Source: Arsenicitalea aurantiaca
GTDB lineage: Bacteria; Pseudomonadota; Alphaproteobacteria; Rhizobiales; Devosiaceae
Reading direction: 5' to 3'
Length of the DNA: 64,000 nucleotides
NCBI RefSeq assembly: GCF_003994485.1
Contig: NZ_RZNJ01000002.1
Location: forward strand, 61,255-125,254
Below, piece after piece: positions 60,008 to 64,000 of this stretch (positions are counted from its first letter, which is position 1; the number at the start of each line of letters is the position of its first letter). The notes under the pieces are model-generated. The model had not been told where the DNA came from, did no database searches, and saw only the letters and a program-made list of their open reading frames with translations. A program made the position numbers and the translations under genes.

Positions 60008-61036
60008 ATGTTCAGGATCCCCGTCACACTGCTCGCCGCCACGGCCACCATCGCCGTCATGTCCGCTACGGCGGTTCAGGCTCAGGAGATCCCGGAGCGG
60101 ATCGGCTATGTGGTCAATTATGCGACCCATGAATGGTATCAGAACGTCATCAAGGGGATGACCGACCGGGCCAACGAACTCGGGATCGAGCTCGAGGTTC
60201 GCGACGCCAACCAGGATGCGGCCCGTCAGGTTTCCGCTGCCGAGGACTTCATGTCCCAGGGCGTCGACGTGCTGATCATCACCCCGGTCAACGAAGATGG
60301 CGTCGTGCCGCTGCTGCGCCGTGCCGCCCAGGATGACATTCCGGTCGTGCTCGAGGGCAATCCCGTGCGCGGCATGACCACCATGGTCGCCATCTGCGAC
60401 TATGATACGGGCTACCACGCCGGCGTCGCCGCTGGTGAGTATGCGCGGGACAATTTCGACGGCCAGGCACGCGTCATGAATGTCGGACTGCCGCTGCTTT
60501 CGGCGACCGTCCTGCGTTCTGAAGGCTTCATGGACGGGCTGCGCACCATCCTGCCCGAGGCTGAGATGGTTCACGATCTCGACGGTGGCGGTAACCCCGA
60601 CCGCGCGCTCGAAGTCTCCTCTGCAGCGCTCGCGCAGAACAGCGACATCAACATCATCTATGGCATCAACGACAACTCCGCCCAGGGCGGCCTGCAGGCC
60701 TGGAAAGCCTCTGGTCGGTCCCAGGATGGCCTGCTCGTCGTTGGTACGGGCGGCGAGGGCCTCGGCTTCATCAATCTGATGGCCACCGAGCCGGCCTACC
60801 AGATCGAAGCTGCAATGTTCCCCGAGAAGGTCGGTTACACCACGATCGACGCTGCCGTCAGCCTCTTCAACGGCGAGGAAGTTCCCGAGCACATCGTCAG
60901 CCCCACCGCCACCATGATTGGCGACGAGTGGCAGCAGTACTACTCGGTCGAAGGCACGACGCGCAGCATCAACTGGGAAAACGTCAACGCCGTACCGGCT
61001 GCCGACGCCTGCATGAAGACGGCTGCCGACCTCTAG
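60008..61036 (+). CDS. sugar ABC transporter substrate-binding protein (RbsB-like)
   Basis: Periplasmic type-1 binding protein of 342 residues. Signal peptide MFRIPVTLLAATATIAVMSATAVQA, mature start QEIPERIGYVVNYATHEWYQNVIKGMTDRANELGIELEVRDANQD, and the ribose-binding-like core FMSQGVDVLIITPVNEDGVVPLLRRA. GGGAGG precedes ATG 60008; the longer upstream frame would cover the promoter region. It feeds the ATPase and permeases downstream. The ligand is probably a sugar or sugar acid, given the divergent dehydratase. Confidence 0.9.
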   Translation: MFRIPVTLLAATATIAVMSATAVQAQEIPERIGYVVNYATHEWYQNVIKGMTDRANELGIELEVRDANQDAARQVSAAEDFMSQGVDVLIITPVNEDGVVPLLRRAAQDDIPVVLEGNPVRGMTTMVAICDYDTGYHAGVAAGEYARDNFDGQARVMNVGLPLLSATVLRSEGFMDGLRTILPEAEMVHDLDGGGNPDRALEVSSAALAQNSDINIIYGINDNSAQGGLQAWKASGRSQDGLLVVGTGGEGLGFINLMATEPAYQIEAAMFPEKVGYTTIDAAVSLFNGEEVPEHIVSPTATMIGDEWQQYYSVEGTTRSINWENVNAVPAADACMKTAADL

Positions 61037-61050
61037 GCGCCTTCGAACCT

Positions 61051-61072
61051 GCCGGGGCCTTCGGGCTCCGGC
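61051..61072 (+). terminator. intercistronic hairpin after the binding-protein gene
   Basis: Nine-base stem GCCGGGGCC / GGCTCCGGC (one G-T wobble) around TTCG, followed by CTTT. Probably stabilises the binding-protein message and attenuates readthrough to the permease gene. Confidence 0.5.
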
Positions 61073-61105
61073 ACCTTTCATCGTTCATAGCCGGATCCGC
61101 GTTCC

Positions 61106-62086
61106 ATGACCGAGACCGCAAGTTCCGTCGCGCCGCCGAGCCGGCTACGCGCCTTGACGGGTAACAACGAGATCGTACTGATCGTCATTCTGGCCGTGCT
61201 CTGCGTCCTGATATCGATCGGCGCCCCGCAATTCTATTCCGTCGAGAATGTCGTCGCGATCCTGCGCCAATGCGCGCTGGTGCTGATCGTCGCCTCGGGC
61301 ATGACGATGCTGCTGATCGCGGCTGAGGTCGACCTTTCGGTAGGCGCCTCGCTCGCCTTTTCCGGCGTCGTCGCGATGGATGTTACCAACAAGACCAATA
61401 GCGTGCTGCTCGGCGGACTGGCCGGTATCGCATTCGGCGCTTCGGTGGGGCTCTTCAACGGGCTCGTCGTCACGCGGCTCAGGGTCAACTCGCTGATCGC
61501 GACCATCGCCACCATGATGATCCTGCAGGGCGGCATCTATCTTTACACCCGCGAAGCCGTCCAGAACCGGCACTCGATCCGGCTCTTCACCGATCTTTCC
61601 ACGGGCTATGTCGGGCCGGTTCCGGTCCCGGTGATCATAGCGGCGCTCGTTTTCATCGCCTGCTATGTCGTTCTCCGCCACACCATGGTCGGCCGCTACA
61701 TCTACGCCGTGGGGGCCAACGAGAAGGCGGCGCGGCTCTCGGGCCTGCGCTCGGAACGGCTGAAGCTCGGCGTATTCGTCTTCACCGGCATGCTTGTCGG
61801 GCTCGCCGGGCTGCTGCTTGCATCACTGATGAACACGGGCCAGCCGACCGCCGGACGCGGGTTCGAACTGCAGGTCATCGCGGCCGTCATCCTCGGGGGG
61901 ACGAGCCTGATGGGCGGGCGCGGCACGCTTATCGGAACGCTGCTGGCCGTGCTCGTCCTCAAGGTCATTGACAACGGCATCATCATCCTGCGCTGGAACC
62001 AGGACCTTCAGATGATCGTGCCCGGCCTCGTCATCATCGGAGCCACCTGGCTCGATCTCGTGCGGAGGAAATCCGATGCTCGATGA
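61106..62086 (+). CDS. sugar ABC transporter permease (RbsC-like), first
   Basis: Membrane permease of 326 residues, BPD_transp_2 type, with family segments VDLSVGASLAFSGVVAMDV, LFNGLVVTRLRVNSLIATIATMMILQGG, YAVGANEKAARLSGLRSERLKLGVFVFTG and AVILGGTSLMGGRGTLIGTLLAV. It overlaps the ATPase gene by 11 bases. A second permease gene follows the ATPase, so the pore is probably heterodimeric. Confidence 0.9.
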   Translation: MTETASSVAPPSRLRALTGNNEIVLIVILAVLCVLISIGAPQFYSVENVVAILRQCALVLIVASGMTMLLIAAEVDLSVGASLAFSGVVAMDVTNKTNSVLLGGLAGIAFGASVGLFNGLVVTRLRVNSLIATIATMMILQGGIYLYTREAVQNRHSIRLFTDLSTGYVGPVPVPVIIAALVFIACYVVLRHTMVGRYIYAVGANEKAARLSGLRSERLKLGVFVFTGMLVGLAGLLLASLMNTGQPTAGRGFELQVIAAVILGGTSLMGGRGTLIGTLLAVLVLKVIDNGIIILRWNQDLQMIVPGLVIIGATWLDLVRRKSDAR

Positions 62087-63602
62087 AGCCCGGACCGGAC
62101 ATGCAGCGGCCATCGACACCTCCATCCCGGCCCTCGAGATGGTCGGGATCGGCAAGCGGTTTCCCGGCGTCCTTGCGCTCGAAAACGTCGATCTCCGGCT
62201 CGAGCCGGGCAAGGTCCACGCGCTCATGGGCGAGAACGGCGCGGGCAAGTCCACGCTGATCAAGATCCTCGCCGGCGTCTATGAAAAGGATGTCGGCACC
62301 ATCCGCATTGCCGGCCGCGAAGTCGAAATCCGCACCCCGCGCGATGCCCTGAGCCAGGGCATCAAGGTGGTGTTTCAGGAGATCGCCCTGATCCCGGAGT
62401 TCACCGTCGCCGAGAACATTTTCCTCGAGGATTATCCGACCTCCGGCGCCGGCAACATCCGCTGGCGCAAGATCCGGGACGATGCTGCGGCGCTCTTTGA
62501 TCGCATAGGCTTCAAGGTCAATCCCGATGCGCGCACCGGCGACCTGCCCGTCAGCCAGCAGCAGATGGTCGAGATCGCTCGCGCGCTGGCGTCCGAAGCG
62601 CGCATCGTCGTCATGGACGAGCCGACCTCCTCGCTCACGCCGACCGAAGTGGAGATGCTCTTCAGCGTCATCCGGCGGCTGACGAGCCTCGGCATCGCTA
62701 TCCTCTATGTCAGCCACAAGCTCGACGAGATCTTCGAGATCGCCGACACGGTCACGGTCCTCCGCGACGGGCGTCACATCTCCACTCAGCCCAAGACCGC
62801 GCACACCAGCGATACGCTCATCCGGGACATGATCGGGCGCCAGATCGGCGACCTCTTTCCCCGCTCGCGCGGCGCGGGCACTGGCGATGTGGTCGTCGGC
62901 GTCAGCGGTCTAAGCACTGCAAAGCTTGCAGACATCGCCTTCGAGGCGAGGGCAGGGGAGGTGCTGGGCGTTTTCGGGCTCATGGGCGCCGGCCGCACCG
63001 AGCTTGCCAAGGCGCTCGTCGGCTACGACCCCATCCGCACAGGCACCATCACGATCGGCGGCAGCCCGCTCTGTCCGCACGACACCCGCACTGCCGTGTC
63101 GCTCGGCATCGGGTTGCTGACCGAGGACCGGAAAACCGAGGGGCTCATGCTCGAGCTCCCCGTCATGCACAATATGAGCCTCGCCTCGCTCGGCCGGTTC
63201 GCCAATATGAGCTTTCTCGACGAGAAGCGTGAGCGCTCGGCCGTACAGGAATTCGTCGACCGCTTCCGGGTCAAGACCCCGAGCCTCGAGCAGCACATCA
63301 AGAACCTCTCGGGCGGCAACCAGCAAAAGGTGCTGCTCGCCCGCTGGCTGATGCGCGGGCTCAAGGTCATCGTCGTCGACGAACCCACGCGCGGTATCGA
63401 TGTCGGCGCGAAATCGGAAATCTTCGCGCTCATCGACAGGCTGGCCGCCGAAGGACTGGCAGTCATCATGATGACTTCGGAAATGCCCGAGCTGCTCGGG
63501 CTCAGCGACCGGATCATGGTGATGGCCGAGGGCCGCATCACAGCCACCATGGGCCGGGACGAGGCCACTCAGGAGAAGATCCTCAATGCCGCAATCGCCT
63601 GA
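62076..63602 (+). CDS. sugar ABC transporter ATP-binding protein (RbsA-like, double NBD)
   Basis: Protein of 508 residues with two nucleotide-binding domains. The first has Walker A GENGAGKST, LPVSQQQMVEIARAL and VMDEPTSSLTPTE. The second has the degenerate loop FGLMGAGRTELAKAL, then LSGGNQQKVLLARWLMRGLKVIVVDEPTRGIDVGAK. This is the standard RbsA/MglA architecture. It overlaps the preceding permease gene by 11 bases and the next by 17 bases. Confidence 0.9.
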   Translation: MLDEARTGHAAAIDTSIPALEMVGIGKRFPGVLALENVDLRLEPGKVHALMGENGAGKSTLIKILAGVYEKDVGTIRIAGREVEIRTPRDALSQGIKVVFQEIALIPEFTVAENIFLEDYPTSGAGNIRWRKIRDDAAALFDRIGFKVNPDARTGDLPVSQQQMVEIARALASEARIVVMDEPTSSLTPTEVEMLFSVIRRLTSLGIAILYVSHKLDEIFEIADTVTVLRDGRHISTQPKTAHTSDTLIRDMIGRQIGDLFPRSRGAGTGDVVVGVSGLSTAKLADIAFEARAGEVLGVFGLMGAGRTELAKALVGYDPIRTGTITIGGSPLCPHDTRTAVSLGIGLLTEDRKTEGLMLELPVMHNMSLASLGRFANMSFLDEKRERSAVQEFVDRFRVKTPSLEQHIKNLSGGNQQKVLLARWLMRGLKVIVVDEPTRGIDVGAKSEIFALIDRLAAEGLAVIMMTSEMPELLGLSDRIMVMAEGRITATMGRDEATQEKILNAAIA

Positions 63603-64000
63603 CCTTGCCCTCGCTCCGCGCCCGGCCCCGAGCATCCTTGCAACGCTTGCGCGCCGCAACGAGGTTGCGCTGCTGATCTGCCTGCTCGCGCTGATCATCT
63701 TCTTCTCGCTCGCGTCCTCGAGCTTCCTGACGCCCCGCAACCTCACCAACGTGCTCGGGCAGGCCTCGCTTGCCATGGTCGCCGGGGTGGGGGTCGCCAT
63801 CGTCGTCATGTCTGGCGAGATCGACGTCTCGATCGGCTCGCTTGCGGGCGCCGTCGGCATTCCGCTCGTCACCATCATGAACATGACCGAATCCCTGCCG
63901 CTGGGGATTGCCGGCGCGCTCCTGCTGGCGCTCGTGGTGGGCGTGGTGAATGGCTATCTCGTCGCTTATCTTGGCATCAATTCTCTGATTGCGACCCTGG
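63586..64000 (+). CDS. sugar ABC transporter permease (RbsC-like), second, cut by window end
   Basis: Starts at ATG 63586, inside the ATPase gene, with AGGAGA upstream, and runs open to the edge (138 codons). It reads PSILATLARRNEVALLICLLALIIFFSLASSSFLTPRNLTNVLGQ, then VMSGEIDVSIGSLAGAVG and VGVVNGYLVAYLGINSLIATL, the N-terminal half of a ribose-type permease. The C-terminus lies outside the window. Confidence 0.88.
   Translation, partial: MPQSPDLALAPRPAPSILATLARRNEVALLICLLALIIFFSLASSSFLTPRNLTNVLGQASLAMVAGVGVAIVVMSGEIDVSIGSLAGAVGIPLVTIMNMTESLPLGIAGALLLALVVGVVNGYLVAYLGINSLIATL

Noticed and set aside
1-64000. CRISPR arrays, insertion sequences, integrases, tRNA or rRNA genes
   Set aside because: I saw no spaced direct repeats, transposase or integrase motifs, or cloverleaf-type sequences on reading the window. 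A dedicated tRNA and repeat search was not possible here.

Overview
The window looks like a stretch of chromosome from a high-GC Gram-negative alphaproteobacterium. I lean towards Hyphomicrobiales, perhaps a salt-tolerant Devosiaceae-like heterotroph. This rests on gene families and style: many ABC and TRAP uptake systems, FCD-type GntR regulators, HyuA/HyuB, an HWE/HisKA_2 kinase and a rhizobial-type xylitol dehydrogenase. The taxon is an inference. I see no rRNA, tRNA, CRISPR array, insertion sequence or phage gene.

Layout. 0-5 kb: a sensor kinase cut by the left edge, a small unknown gene, two decayed genes (ASCH-like and GNAT-like), a TPR protein and a TetR regulator. 5-9.2 kb: a polyol pair (L-xylulose reductase-like and xylitol dehydrogenase-like) divergent from a cysteine hydrolase with an orphan ProX-type binding protein. 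9.2-12 kb: a TRIC channel, an SbtA-type permease and its divergent NhaR-like LysR regulator. 12-36.8 kb: the main feature, a roughly 25 kb catabolic block (below). 36.8-39.5 kb: PAP2 phosphatase, lipid kinase and metallophosphoesterase. 39.5-44.8 kb: a five-gene pentose operon (aldehyde dehydrogenase, xylulokinase-like kinase, HAD phosphatase, RpiR regulator, RpiA). 44.8-49.7 kb: amidohydrolase-dctQ-dctM-dctP with a divergent LysR regulator. 49.8-55 kb: diguanylate cyclase, a solitary treY and chromate transporter chrA. 55-57.8 kb: IclR regulator and a fused CoA-transferase. 57.8-64 kb: GntR plus a glucarate-dehydratase-like enolase, divergent from a ribose-type sugar ABC transporter that runs off the right edge.

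The 12-36.8 kb block is the best candidate for an undescribed system. An FCD-type GntR regulator sits beside four operons: (i) M20-like protein, phosphotriesterase-homology protein, DapA-family lyase, and a 975-residue dehydrogenase that joins the gamma, alpha and beta parts of a D-hydroxyproline/opine-type dehydrogenase in one chain, with a divergent DUF3830 gene; (ii) a peptide-type binding protein plus a D-hydantoinase/dihydropyrimidinase; (iii) dppBCDF; (iv) an eight-gene operon with a second complete dipeptide-type transporter, HyuA, HyuB and a prolidase-like amidohydrolase. A motif close to TTGTATGC recurs in every promoter-bearing gap of the block and in front of the regulator gene, so I infer one regulon. 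The enzymes suggest import and ring opening of cyclic amides or imides (hydantoin, oxoproline or N-acyl imino acid type), then oxidation of the freed amino or imino acid and a DapA-type lyase or deaminase step. The actual substrate cannot be read from the sequence.
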